From an uncultured Dehalococcoidales bacterium (GTDB lineage Bacteria > Chloroflexota > Dehalococcoidia > UBA1151 > UBA1328): a DNA stretch of 64,000 nucleotides. Positions within the stretch are counted from its first letter, which is position 1. Every line of letters starts with the position of its first letter. This document shows, piece after piece, positions 43,633 through 52,035 of this stretch. Position numbers and translations under genes: made by a program. Location: NCBI GenBank assembly GCA_905614375.1, contig CAJQSP010000006.1:1-64000 (forward strand), given 5' to 3'. The notes beneath the pieces are model-generated. The model made no database searches. It was not told the origin of the DNA and saw only the letters and a program-made list of their open reading frames with translations.

Positions 43633-44697
43633 CTACTCCGATACCAACTCTGCGATGGCGTCACCAACTCCTTCGGTGGTTGAAGAACCGCCAAGGTCAG
43701 GTGTCAGAAGTTCGCCCTGCTCAAGTAACTGCAGAACAGCAGCATCAACGTCGGCGGCAGCAGCGTCTTCACCGAGGTGGCGAAGCATCATTGCACTTGT
43801 CAAAATTTGAGCCATCGGATTGGCAATTCCCTGACCTGCAATGTCTGGAGCCGAACCATGTGTTGGCTCGAACATAGATGGAACTGATCGGTCAGGGTTT
43901 ATGTTTGCGCTTGAAGCCAATCCCATACTGCCAGTGATGATCGCACCAATGTCTGTAATGATGTCTCCGAAAAGGTTCGGAGCCACGATTACATCAAACA
44001 TCTCAGGTCGTCGAATAAGATCCATGCAAGCTGCGTCTATCAGTAGCGATGCCGAGTCGATGTCTGTGTACTCTTCGGCAACTTCTGCGAACGTGCGGTC
44101 CCAGATAGTCATGTAGCCAAGAGCGTTCGATTTCGTGATGGATGTGACGTGGTTCTTTTTGCCACGTTCACGGGCGAGATCAAACGCGTATCGAATAGCT
44201 CGCTCACAACCCATGCGTGTGTAAACGGCTGTCTGTACAGCGACTTCATTTGGTGTCCCGTGGTAAGCGAATCCACCAATGTTGAGGTATTCACCTTCAG
44301 TATTTTCTCGAATTACGGTTAGGTCAATATCGTAAGGCTTCTTGCCAGACAAAGGAGACTCAACACCAGGGTACAAAACCGAAGGGCGTAAGCAAATATA
44401 CTGGTCGAAACGTCGACGAATCGGCAGCAGTAGGCCGTCGAGAGTGATGTTGTCCTGAATGTCAGGGTGCCCCACTGCTCCGAGGAATACAGCGTTGAAG
44501 TCCTCAAGAGTTACCAGCGCGTCATCCGGCATCATCTGGCCGTTTTTAAAGTAGTAATCGGAACTCCAAGGAAGCTCTGTGTAATCCCATGTAATACCGT
44601 ATTTTGGAGTAAGGGCATCGAGCACTTTCATGCCTTCGTTTACAACGTCGACACCAATTCCGTCACCTTTGACGATTGCGATTTTATGTGTTGCCAT
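43633..44697 (-). CDS. Tartrate/D-malate dehydrogenase-type decarboxylating dehydrogenase
   Basis: A 354-residue member of the isocitrate/isopropylmalate dehydrogenase family. ELPWSSDYYFKNGQMMPDDAL and GAVGHPDIQDNITLDGLLLP match the tartrate/D-malate dehydrogenase branch rather than LeuB. RENTEGEYLNIGG is the substrate loop, and VIVAPNLFGDIITDIGA and EPTHGSAPDIAGQGIANP carry the metal and NAD sites. It oxidatively decarboxylates a hydroxy-diacid. AGGA lies nine bases before the ATG. It is 50 bp upstream of the aldo/keto reductase on the same strand. Confidence 0.88.
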   Translation of the reverse strand: MATHKIAIVKGDGIGVDVVNEGMKVLDALTPKYGITWDYTELPWSSDYYFKNGQMMPDDALVTLEDFNAVFLGAVGHPDIQDNITLDGLLLPIRRRFDQYICLRPSVLYPGVESPLSGKKPYDIDLTVIRENTEGEYLNIGGFAYHGTPNEVAVQTAVYTRMGCERAIRYAFDLARERGKKNHVTSITKSNALGYMTIWDRTFAEVAEEYTDIDSASLLIDAACMDLIRRPEMFDVIVAPNLFGDIITDIGAIITGSMGLASSANINPDRSVPSMFEPTHGSAPDIAGQGIANPMAQILTSAMMLRHLGEDAAAADVDAAVLQLLEQGELLTPDLGGSSTTEGVGDAIAELVSE

Positions 44698-44806
44698 TCG
44701 AGCGGATTCCTATTTTTGTTGGTTACGTAATAATTGGATAGTGTGGTGAGATCCAGTGATCGAATCGAACCACGTTGCTGAATTTGTCTTAATTCATGAA
44801 ACGGGA

Positions 44807-45679
44807 TTACTTAGATCGCTCTTCGATGAGTTCGAGAACTCCCGAAATGTCATGCTCTTTTTTGCCGGCATCCATCATTGTGTTGTACATCTCGAGTGAC
44901 TTGGTAGCCAGTTCAAGCGAAAGACCTTCATCTTCAGCTAACTCGCCGATAATGCCGAGATCTTTCCAGATGAGACGGAGAGGCGCAGCTGAATTTGGGA
45001 AGTCTCGAGCTGCAGTCATTGGAGCATTTCGTTCGATCATCGTACTACCGCCCCAACTTACTCCAAGTAAGTCAGCAGCTGTTTGAATATCTACTCCAGC
45101 TGAATTGGCGAGGGCGAATGCTTCAGCAGCGGCAACGCTATGTACGCCGACGAGGAGCTGGTTGATCAGCTTCATTGCGGTGCCTGCGCCAGTAGGTCCC
45201 ATCAGTTTGACGTTGGCACCCATTTTGGCAAAGTACTCATACGCAAGGTCGAACGCATCTTCGGAACCGCCCACCATGATCGCTAATGTGCCACCTGCTG
45301 CTCCACCAGGACCGCCTGAGATAGGAGCATCGAGGAAATGGGCACCTTTGGCCTCTGCGGCTTCGGCACAAGCACGTGATGTTGCAATATCTACCGTTCC
45401 GTGATCAACGATCACCTGACCCGAGTGTGCGTTGGCGATTACGCCATCTTCACCAAGAAGAATTTCTCGAGAAGTTTTCACATCTGGTAAACAGACCATC
45501 ACGACTTCGACGTTCTTGGTTAGTTCGGTGACGGAAGTTGCGCCCTTCGCACCACGTTCGATCATCGCTTCGATCTTCGATTGTGTGCGTGTGAACACAG
45601 TAAGATCAGTACCCTTTTCGAGAAGGTTGTCGACCATCCCCTGTCCCATGTATCCAAGACCCACAAAGCCGACTGACAT
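44807..45679 (-). CDS. NAD(P)-dependent beta-hydroxyacid dehydrogenase (3-hydroxyisobutyrate/tartronate semialdehyde reductase type)
   Basis: A 290-residue enzyme. It opens with the dinucleotide fingerprint VGFVGLGYMGQGMVDNL and the family signature. The substrate-binding segment DAPISGGPGGAAGGTLAIMVGG is near residue 120, and the catalytic lysine lies in GTAMKLINQLL near residue 170. It could reduce tartronate semialdehyde to glycerate, which would suit the tartrate-type dehydrogenase 109 bp downstream, or act on 3-hydroxyisobutyrate-like acids. Confidence 0.9.
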   Translation of the reverse strand: MSVGFVGLGYMGQGMVDNLLEKGTDLTVFTRTQSKIEAMIERGAKGATSVTELTKNVEVVMVCLPDVKTSREILLGEDGVIANAHSGQVIVDHGTVDIATSRACAEAAEAKGAHFLDAPISGGPGGAAGGTLAIMVGGSEDAFDLAYEYFAKMGANVKLMGPTGAGTAMKLINQLLVGVHSVAAAEAFALANSAGVDIQTAADLLGVSWGGSTMIERNAPMTAARDFPNSAAPLRLIWKDLGIIGELAEDEGLSLELATKSLEMYNTMMDAGKKEHDISGVLELIEERSK

Positions 45680-45853
45680 TATTTGAGAACTCCCGTGGAA
45701 AATCTGATATTGATTGTGCGTAAATGTGAATTTATGTCACATCGTTACGTAAATAAAGAAGATAGCTACCTCGATACGTGACGGGATTATATCGGCTACT
45801 CGGCTGTGGATTGTCGAAAGTTGAATATATTTTCAGCAGATACGGATTTAGTT

Positions 45854-45889
45854 AAAAAAAGGCGCCGGAATAATCCGACGCCTTTTTTT
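45854..45889 (-). terminator. Intrinsic terminator of the opp operon
   Basis: AGGCGCCGGA and TCCGACGCCT form a ten-pair stem with one mismatch around a four-base loop, flanked by A7 on one side and T7 on the other. It sits 18 bp past the oppC stop and is symmetrical enough to work in both directions. Confidence 0.88.
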
Positions 45890-45906
45890 CTTTTTTTGAA
45901 TTGAGA

Positions 45907-46953
45907 CTAGTCCAGTTGTCGCAACCTTGGGTCGAGTCGGTCTCGCAACCAGTCACCGAAGAAGTTCAATGACATCACAACCAAGAAGATTGCGAATCCG
46001 GGCCAGAATGAAATCCACCATGCTTCTTCAATGAACGCCCTACCGTCACTAACACTCTTGCCCCATGCAGGGATCGGGTCTGGAATACCAGCACCCAAGA
46101 ATGAGAGTGTTGATTCGGTCAGAATCAATTGACCAACTCGAAGTGAGGCAACAACAAGAATTGTGCTGTATGTACCTGGCAATATGTGCTTGAGAATAAT
46201 CCGTATCGAAGACGCACCAGCTACTCTAGCCGCAGCGACATATTCCTGACCACGAATAGTCAATACATCAGCACGAACTTGTCGTACGAAAGCTGTCCAA
46301 GCCACAAGAGTGATCAAGAATATGACAACACCCTTAGCGGCTCCTCCTGACTTTATGAATTGCTGAGCTACCACCAGTGCGATCAAAATAAACGGAAGTG
46401 CTAACCACACATCCACAAGACGCATCAATATCTCGTCAGTCCATCCACCAAAATAACCTGAGACTATTCCCAAAAGAGATCCGACAATAATTCCTGTAGT
46501 GAGGGCGTATGCAGTCACTTCAAGAGAAATACGTGCGCCGTAAATCACACGAGAAAATACGTCACGTCCTAAGTTATCGGCACCAAGTATGTATACCGAA
46601 CGTGAGAAGGTGCTCTTCTTCGCCCTATTAAACGCCGAGCGCTGTTTAGTTATCGACATGTCGTAGTCAGCGGGGTCTGGCGCAGTGTTGAACTCTGGTC
46701 TTTCAGCACCCCAAGTTGGCGGATAGTTTCTGAATGAAAGAGACTGTGAAATAGGATCTGCTGGTGCTAAAACAGGAGCGAATATACCCGAAATAAGCAA
46801 TATAACCATGATTATCAGCGGGATTATCGGCCATCGTCTAATGAAGTAGATAGCCTGAGAAGCGATTCCACGTTTTGCAACGCTACGCTGTTCTACGCTT
46901 TTACCCGTTTCCGAAGCACTATTGTTGGTTTGTATGTCAGCCTGTTGAGCCAT
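45907..46953 (-). CDS. oppC: Oligopeptide-type ABC transporter permease OppC/DppC
   Basis: A 348-residue inner-membrane permease. A cytoplasmic N-terminus of about 45 residues precedes the first helix (PIIPLIIMVILLISGIFAPVL). An extracytoplasmic loop of about 70 residues follows, then five helices. The EAA coupling loop is QEYVAAARVAGASSIRIILKHILPG near residue 245, and GAGIPDPIPAWG is a DppC-type motif. It follows oppB by 45 bp. No ATPase genes (oppD/oppF) are nearby, so they must be supplied from elsewhere. Confidence 0.95.
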   Translation of the reverse strand: MAQQADIQTNNSASETGKSVEQRSVAKRGIASQAIYFIRRWPIIPLIIMVILLISGIFAPVLAPADPISQSLSFRNYPPTWGAERPEFNTAPDPADYDMSITKQRSAFNRAKKSTFSRSVYILGADNLGRDVFSRVIYGARISLEVTAYALTTGIIVGSLLGIVSGYFGGWTDEILMRLVDVWLALPFILIALVVAQQFIKSGGAAKGVVIFLITLVAWTAFVRQVRADVLTIRGQEYVAAARVAGASSIRIILKHILPGTYSTILVVASLRVGQLILTESTLSFLGAGIPDPIPAWGKSVSDGRAFIEEAWWISFWPGFAIFLVVMSLNFFGDWLRDRLDPRLRQLD

Positions 46954-46998
46954 GTGCCTACACTAAAAACTAAATGTCTTTAAAAATTTGTACAGTGT

Positions 46999-47934
46999 CT
47001 AGTCGTACCGAATTCTCGGATCGATGTATGCGTACAAAAGGTCGGTGATGAAAGTCATACCAACGAACAAAATTGTGAAGAAAAACACAACGCCCTGCAG
47101 TACCGGGAAGTCGTTGTTGGTCACAGCCGTAATAGCCATTTGCCCCATTCCAGGCCAAGCAAATATTGTTTCTACCAAAACTGAACCAGTAAGAAAAAAG
47201 GTCAATCCCAAAGTCATGCCAGTTAATGGTTGAATGAAGGCATTTTTAAAAGCATGCTTCCAAATTACCTTGTTATTGCCGACACCTTTGGCACGTGCAA
47301 GCCGGACATACTCAGAATCAAGTACTTCTAACATTGCCGTTCGAGTGATTCGCATGTAGAACGCAAATGCGCTTGATGCCAGAGTGATTGTCGGAAGCAC
47401 CAGAAATTTAACGTCCCAGAAACCTTCACCTTTGAGACCGGCTGGAAATATTTGCCACTTCACAGCGAACAGCATGATCAACACAAGGCCGAGCCAGAAT
47501 TGAGGCACCGCCTGTCCTAGCAATGCAAAGAATCTACCGAGATAGTCCCAAATAGTTCCGCGTTTCACTGCAGACAGAACTCCAAGTGGAATACCGATCA
47601 TAAATGAAAGAAAGAACGCTGCGGCTCCTAGATGAAGAGTCGATGGGAGCCGGGCCAAAACCACGCGAGCCACTGGCTTGCGATCAAGGATCGTTTCTCC
47701 CATGTCACCTTTGAGCGTGCGCCCAAGCCACAGCGCATATTGAACTGGAACTGCACGATCCAACGCCAATTTCTTACGCAGAGCCGCTTCACTTTCAGCT
47801 GTTAGACCGTATCCCGAAGTGGCGTAAAGCAGTAACGGGTCGCCCTGTAAGCGAGACAGGCCAAATACTGCCATGGTCGCAACAACAATGCTTACCAGAG
47901 AAAACACAAATCTACGAACAATAAAGCGACGCAT
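46999..47934 (-). CDS. oppB: Oligopeptide-type ABC transporter permease OppB/DppB
   Basis: A 311-residue permease with six predicted helices, beginning with MRRFIVRRFVFSLVSIVVAT. The EAA loop, in SEYVRLARAKGVGNNKVIWKHAF, couples to the ATPase, and the C-terminus YAYIDPRIRYD is typical of DppB. It lies downstream of oppA across a strong terminator, which probably lowers permease expression relative to the binding protein. Confidence 0.95.
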   Translation of the reverse strand: MRRFIVRRFVFSLVSIVVATMAVFGLSRLQGDPLLLYATSGYGLTAESEAALRKKLALDRAVPVQYALWLGRTLKGDMGETILDRKPVARVVLARLPSTLHLGAAAFFLSFMIGIPLGVLSAVKRGTIWDYLGRFFALLGQAVPQFWLGLVLIMLFAVKWQIFPAGLKGEGFWDVKFLVLPTITLASSAFAFYMRITRTAMLEVLDSEYVRLARAKGVGNNKVIWKHAFKNAFIQPLTGMTLGLTFFLTGSVLVETIFAWPGMGQMAITAVTNNDFPVLQGVVFFFTILFVGMTFITDLLYAYIDPRIRYD

Positions 47935-48076
47935 TAATTTCCTAGAATCTCACAAGTTTTGTATCACTTAAAGCCACGGCGAAATCCTACCATATTAGAG
48001 TTCTATTGTTGACAATATTTTGAACTATTTTCAACAATCTACTTGAGATTAGTTGATAACTCTTCACTTTATTCAC

Positions 48077-48122
48077 AAACACGAGAAGGGGCCCACCTAT
48101 TGGTGAGCCCCTTCTCGTGTTT
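48077..48122 (-). terminator. Strong hairpin terminator between oppA and oppB
   Basis: A perfect sixteen-pair stem (AAACACGAGAAGGGGC with its complement) plus an inner ACC/GGT pairing around TATT. It lies 38 bp past the oppA stop and about 140 bp before oppB. Partial read-through would set the usual excess of binding protein over permease. Confidence 0.88.
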
Positions 48123-48159
48123 ACTGTTTAGAACTGTAAACCCATTCTTTCACGCAGAA

Positions 48160-50202
48160 CTATTTAAGTTCAAGGTTCCAGAGAGAGTTTAGGTTCGAAG
48201 CAGCAGCAGTGTCCATTTCGAAGCTCTTTATCTTCTTGTTGTTGAAGTAAAAAGCGTCAGGAACGGCTACAACACCAGGCTGTAGAGCCTGATCGTGAAC
48301 GTACTCTAGGTATTCGTTAGCTGCTGCAGTTGCCGTGGCAGTATCAGCAGCGGTAGCCATCTTCTGGTAAAACTCCAGGATGACTGGTGATTCGAAACCA
48401 CATGAGAAACCACCACGTGTTAGAGATGTCTGTACAAGGCCCTTAGGGAAGTGCCATGGGTTAGACGCCCTACCCTTGTCACAAGATGTGATCCATGGGT
48501 GCGTGTTGGCTCGACCAACGACAGTAGGTCGGAAGGCCGTGTAGGAGAACTTCAGTGAGAAAGTTTCAAGTCCGATGTCTGCCCAGAATCCAGCGACAGC
48601 GTCAGCAACTTCACCAGTTACCGATGCACCACCACCGAGTTCAGGACCAGCGTAGACGGATATCTCAAAGGCATTCTTGCCAAGAGGTCCATCGTCTGGT
48701 GCTCCACCGGATCGGTAGTCACCGTCAAGTCCGTTGATCATCTCAACGGCCAGGTCTGGGTCGTAACCGTATTCATACTTCGCGTCCCAGTTAGGGGATG
48801 CGTTGTTGAAGTATGTAACATCAACCGGAGCACCAAGGCCTGCAAGTAGAGTGTCGTTTACAAGTTCACGGTCGATGGCAATGGCCAAAGCGTTTCGAAC
48901 AGTTTTTGCTTGTTCGAGGTCACCTTCACCGTGGCTTGAGCCAGGCTTACCAATCCATGCTAAGTCATGAACGAAAGTAGCCTTAGGCGGCAGAGGCTGA
49001 CCCTCAAGGTCTCCTCCACCGTAAACGTCTTCCCAGAGGTTACCAGCGAAGAAAATACCAAGCTGAACAGCACCACCAGCGGATGACTGTGTGAACTCTG
49101 TCAAGTCATACTTGGCAGCGTCCTTTGGCTCGAGGTGAGCCATGTCAACCTGACCAGTTCGCAGAAGCGAAGATCGAGTAGTTGCTTCAGTCACCTGAAC
49201 GATTTGAACTCGTTCAGTCTTTGGCTCTAAGTCAGGGTTCCAGTGAGTGCCTGCTCGGTTAACGACTGTGTATGACTCGTCTCGGAGCCATTCTTCTATC
49301 TGGTAAGGACCGGTAGCGACAACGTTGTCACGAACCCAGTCTTCGCCTTTGTCGTCAAAGGCCTTCTTCGATAAAATCGAGAGAGCCTGACCTGACTGGT
49401 TGACGTAGTCGTCTTTCCAAGTCGAGTCGAAGTTAGTGAACTCGAACGTAACAGTTTCGTCGTCTATAGCAGTCCACTCACCCCAGAGACCGGCGAAGTC
49501 ACCAGCCTGGCCGTGAATTGACTCAGGATTTGTAGCACTGTTGGCGTTGTTCATAGACCAAGCAACGTCGTGTGCGGTCAGGTCGCCTGCGTCATAACCA
49601 TCAACAACCTGGAACGGGATGCCTTGCTGAATTTTCACGGTTGCGCCGGAAAGATCCGATGCAATCGTGAAGTCATTAGCGATCCAGTTCAATGTGCTGT
49701 CATCAGCAGCACGTCGGAACAAAGTTTCAGCAATACCAACATTCTTCAATCCATCTTGTGATTGTGCTGAGTTCAATCCGTTTTGAGCACCCACCGCACC
49801 ATTGACAGCGATCACAGCCGTGCCAGCAGGTGTGGTTGTATCAGGAGCTGTGATTAATTCTTCAGGTGCTGCGGCGGGAGCTGCAGGAACCGGAGTAGTC
49901 GTGACGATGACCGTAACGGTCTCACCCTTGACTTCTTTGATCACTTCAATGGTGTCACCCTTGACTTCTTTGATCACTGCAACTTCAATGGTGTCACCCT
50001 TGACTTCTTTGATCACTTCAATGGTGTCACCCTTGACAGCGACTTCTTTGATCACTTCGACTTCTTTGATCACTTCAATGGTGTCACCCTTGACTTCTTT
50101 GATCACCTCAACGGTTTCTGTACCGCCACAAGCAATCACTGCCGTCATTGTTGCACCAATCAGAAGTCCCGTGATGAGCTTCATTTTGTTTAGATTAAAC
50201 AA
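48160..50202 (-). CDS. oppA: ABC transporter substrate-binding lipoprotein, family 5 (OppA/DppA-like) with repetitive stalk
   Basis: A 680-residue solute-binding protein of the SBP_bac_5 family. The N-terminus has a lipoprotein signal peptide (KMKLITGLLIGATMTAVIAC, cysteine in the lipobox). Then comes a roughly 65-residue stalk of repeated KGDTIEVIKEV units, a proline/alanine-rich linker (TTTPVPAAPAAAPEEL) and the two-lobed binding domain. Family features include ATTRSSLLRTGQVDMAHLEP, NALAIAIDRELVNDTLLAGLG and VEMINGLDG. I place the start at TTG 50202, which has a near-perfect AGGAGG about six bases upstream; ATG 50184 directly before the signal peptide is the alternative. Such V-K-E-rich stalks are common in Chloroflexota binding proteins. 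The substrate could be peptides or another organic solute. Confidence 0.93.
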   Translation of the reverse strand: MFNLNKMKLITGLLIGATMTAVIACGGTETVEVIKEVKGDTIEVIKEVEVIKEVAVKGDTIEVIKEVKGDTIEVAVIKEVKGDTIEVIKEVKGETVTVIVTTTPVPAAPAAAPEELITAPDTTTPAGTAVIAVNGAVGAQNGLNSAQSQDGLKNVGIAETLFRRAADDSTLNWIANDFTIASDLSGATVKIQQGIPFQVVDGYDAGDLTAHDVAWSMNNANSATNPESIHGQAGDFAGLWGEWTAIDDETVTFEFTNFDSTWKDDYVNQSGQALSILSKKAFDDKGEDWVRDNVVATGPYQIEEWLRDESYTVVNRAGTHWNPDLEPKTERVQIVQVTEATTRSSLLRTGQVDMAHLEPKDAAKYDLTEFTQSSAGGAVQLGIFFAGNLWEDVYGGGDLEGQPLPPKATFVHDLAWIGKPGSSHGEGDLEQAKTVRNALAIAIDRELVNDTLLAGLGAPVDVTYFNNASPNWDAKYEYGYDPDLAVEMINGLDGDYRSGGAPDDGPLGKNAFEISVYAGPELGGGASVTGEVADAVAGFWADIGLETFSLKFSYTAFRPTVVGRANTHPWITSCDKGRASNPWHFPKGLVQTSLTRGGFSCGFESPVILEFYQKMATAADTATATAAANEYLEYVHDQALQPGVVAVPDAFYFNNKKIKSFEMDTAAASNLNSLWNLELK
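49918..50112 (-). repeat. In-frame tandem repeat, 33-base unit, in oppA
   Basis: About six near-identical copies of an eleven-codon unit encoding EVIKEVKGDTI, some interrupted by short insertions of the unit's own halves (VEVIKEVAV). Copies differ at only a few bases, which points to recent expansion by slippage or recombination. The unit forms the stalk between the lipid anchor and the binding domain. Confidence 0.85.
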
Positions 50203-50466
50203 TAATTTCCTCCTCAGACGTGCAATGACCCACATTTAGGTCTTTGTCAGGCGTCTAGATCATAATCCAGCCACCACGTCATGTCGCAGTGTTGAGGTAA
50301 TTAGTCAAAACCATTTTGAATCATATGCACGAAAATCGGGCAACAATTCCCCAAGACTTCAGCGAGAACCTCAGAACATAGCGGCGCAATTATATGAAGG
50401 GAATTTTCTTAATGCAAACACTAAGGACATTACAACGACTCAGATGTGGGTCGAATAACCGATCCT

Positions 50467-51462
50467 TTAATCGACTGTATTACGTACGCGGCCCTGCATA
50501 AAATCGACCACATTGTCGACAACCATATTTAGTGAAACAGTCAGTGCTTCGCTGGTATTAGAAGCGATGTGCGGAGTGAGAATCACGTTTGGAAGCCGCG
50601 CCAGTAATGAATTTCGATCAAGTGGTTGACTGTCAAAAACATCAAGCGCGGCGCCAGCAATTGTTTCGTTGGCGAGAGCTTCGGTAAGCGCCATATTATT
50701 AACTAATTGGCCGCGCGCCGTATTGACGAATAATGCCGTAGGTTTCATACGCGAGAATTCAGATGAACCGAACATTGAGCGCGTTTGAGGGGTTAATCTG
50801 GCATGGACTGAAATCGCATCAGCGCTCGCTAACAGCTCAGAAAAACCGACTTCGGTCCAGTTCGGTCGCTCATCGTATGACGATATTTCGCTCGATTCGC
50901 TTAGGGAACTCGTCAGAATCTGCATTCCGATTCCCTCTGCAATACGAGCTAATCGAATGCCCACAGCACCAGTTCCTACAATGCCCAGTGTTTTGCCTGC
51001 CAGCTGGGTTAGCTGCCCTCCAGGCCACTCTCCTTCTCTTACCCTGAGATCAAGTTGAGGAATCTTTCTGGCTAGTGACATCAACAGAGCCAAAGCATGC
51101 TCGGCCACAGCTACAGTGGCTGCATTAGGGGTGTTCGTAACCACAACACCGAGTCGGCGCGTTGCTTCAAGCGCTATATGGTCGGCAGCGGTACCCCAAA
51201 TAGCAATGTGCTTGAGTTCCGGGGTGACAGATTCAAGAATCGTATTTGTCACCTGAGTAGTAGTCCGAGCGACTATCAAAGTGTGAGCGCCGGAAATCCG
51301 GTCAATCAGCGTATACGGGTTCTCATAGCGTTCCGTGAACAACTGTACTTCAACGTTGGGAAGGCGTCGTAATCTTGCCATCGCTGCGGAATCGGCGAAT
51401 ACTGGCGGATTGTCATCCGGCACGACGACTCGAAATACACCGTCTGCTGCATCTGATTTCAA
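50467..51462 (-). CDS. D-isomer-specific 2-hydroxyacid dehydrogenase
   Basis: A 331-residue NAD(P)-dependent dehydrogenase of the phosphoglycerate/glycerate/formate dehydrogenase family. The nucleotide-binding fingerprint is LGIVGTGAVGIRLARIA near residue 160. The catalytic arginine is in FVNTARGQLV, the acid in AALDVFDSQPL and the histidine in ILTPHIASNTSEA. NTPNAATVAVAEHALALLM is the usual first signature. The start appears to be TTG 51462. The substrate is undetermined; it resembles the branch annotated as glyoxylate/hydroxypyruvate reductases. It diverges from the corrinoid cluster. Confidence 0.88.
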   Translation of the reverse strand: MKSDAADGVFRVVVPDDNPPVFADSAAMARLRRLPNVEVQLFTERYENPYTLIDRISGAHTLIVARTTTQVTNTILESVTPELKHIAIWGTAADHIALEATRRLGVVVTNTPNAATVAVAEHALALLMSLARKIPQLDLRVREGEWPGGQLTQLAGKTLGIVGTGAVGIRLARIAEGIGMQILTSSLSESSEISSYDERPNWTEVGFSELLASADAISVHARLTPQTRSMFGSSEFSRMKPTALFVNTARGQLVNNMALTEALANETIAGAALDVFDSQPLDRNSLLARLPNVILTPHIASNTSEALTVSLNMVVDNVVDFMQGRVRNTVD

Positions 51463-51629
51463 TGGACCGGCTACTAACTACTTAATAAGGTATCGAACGA
51501 AGGACGACATCGAGCATATAGGCGATCACAATAAATTGCCCGTTAGTAATGATCGACACGATGCTACGATTATCATCTACGCTGGTTCGAACCACTCGAC
51601 AGCGATCATAGTTAGATGGACTAATCAAG

Positions 51630-51968
51630 ATGACACGCGTGCGCGTTTTATACTGGAAAGAGATCCCGGTTCAAGTTCAGGCAGAAGATGCTGATGGACG
51701 TATTTCCAGGCAGCTCGAAGATAGATTTCAGAAGGCAGCCGATGCTGTCGCTATGAAAGACGGAAGTGAAGGAACCGACGAATATCTCGATGCTTGGGTA
51801 TTCGGTGAATATGTCGATTCAGAGGCAAAAGCAAAAGACGCCGCAGAGCAACTTGCTACCCATTTGGAAAAAATCCCCTCCGATTTTGTAAAACGAATCA
51901 TTACACTGTACGAAGAGGGATCTCGAGACCCAGTACCGGGTGCGATCGACCATTGGGCACTAGATTAA
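51630..51968 (+). CDS. Virulence-factor-domain protein (PF13769-type), 112 residues
   Basis: A small protein resembling the so-called virulence factor domain: it opens RVLYWKEIPVQVQAEDADG, has a helical centre (RISRQLEDRFQKAADAVAMK), an acidic WVFGEYVDSEAKAKDAA strand-helix, and ends FVKRIITLYEEGSRDPVPG. The family name is historical and no mechanism is known. Homologues, as I recall, often sit beside corrinoid methyltransferase and C1 genes in alphaproteobacteria, which agrees with this location 67 bp before a homocysteine methyltransferase. A chaperone or structural role in that system is speculation. Confidence 0.7.
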   Translation: MTRVRVLYWKEIPVQVQAEDADGRISRQLEDRFQKAADAVAMKDGSEGTDEYLDAWVFGEYVDSEAKAKDAAEQLATHLEKIPSDFVKRIITLYEEGSRDPVPGAIDHWALD

Positions 51969-52035
51969 ATCTAGAGTCTCCTAAACGAATCTATTCAGTG
52001 ACTCTTAATAAGATTAATTAATTTGGAGAGAACAT

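Noticed and set aside
49918..50112. The regularly spaced repeats as a CRISPR-like or non-coding array.
   Set aside because: They are in frame inside oppA, encode a repeated peptide and have no unique spacers.
51463..51629. Possible cobalamin or SAM riboswitch before the corrinoid cluster.
   Set aside because: I looked for the B12-box and SAM-I-like cores and saw neither; the region shows no convincing multi-stem fold by eye.
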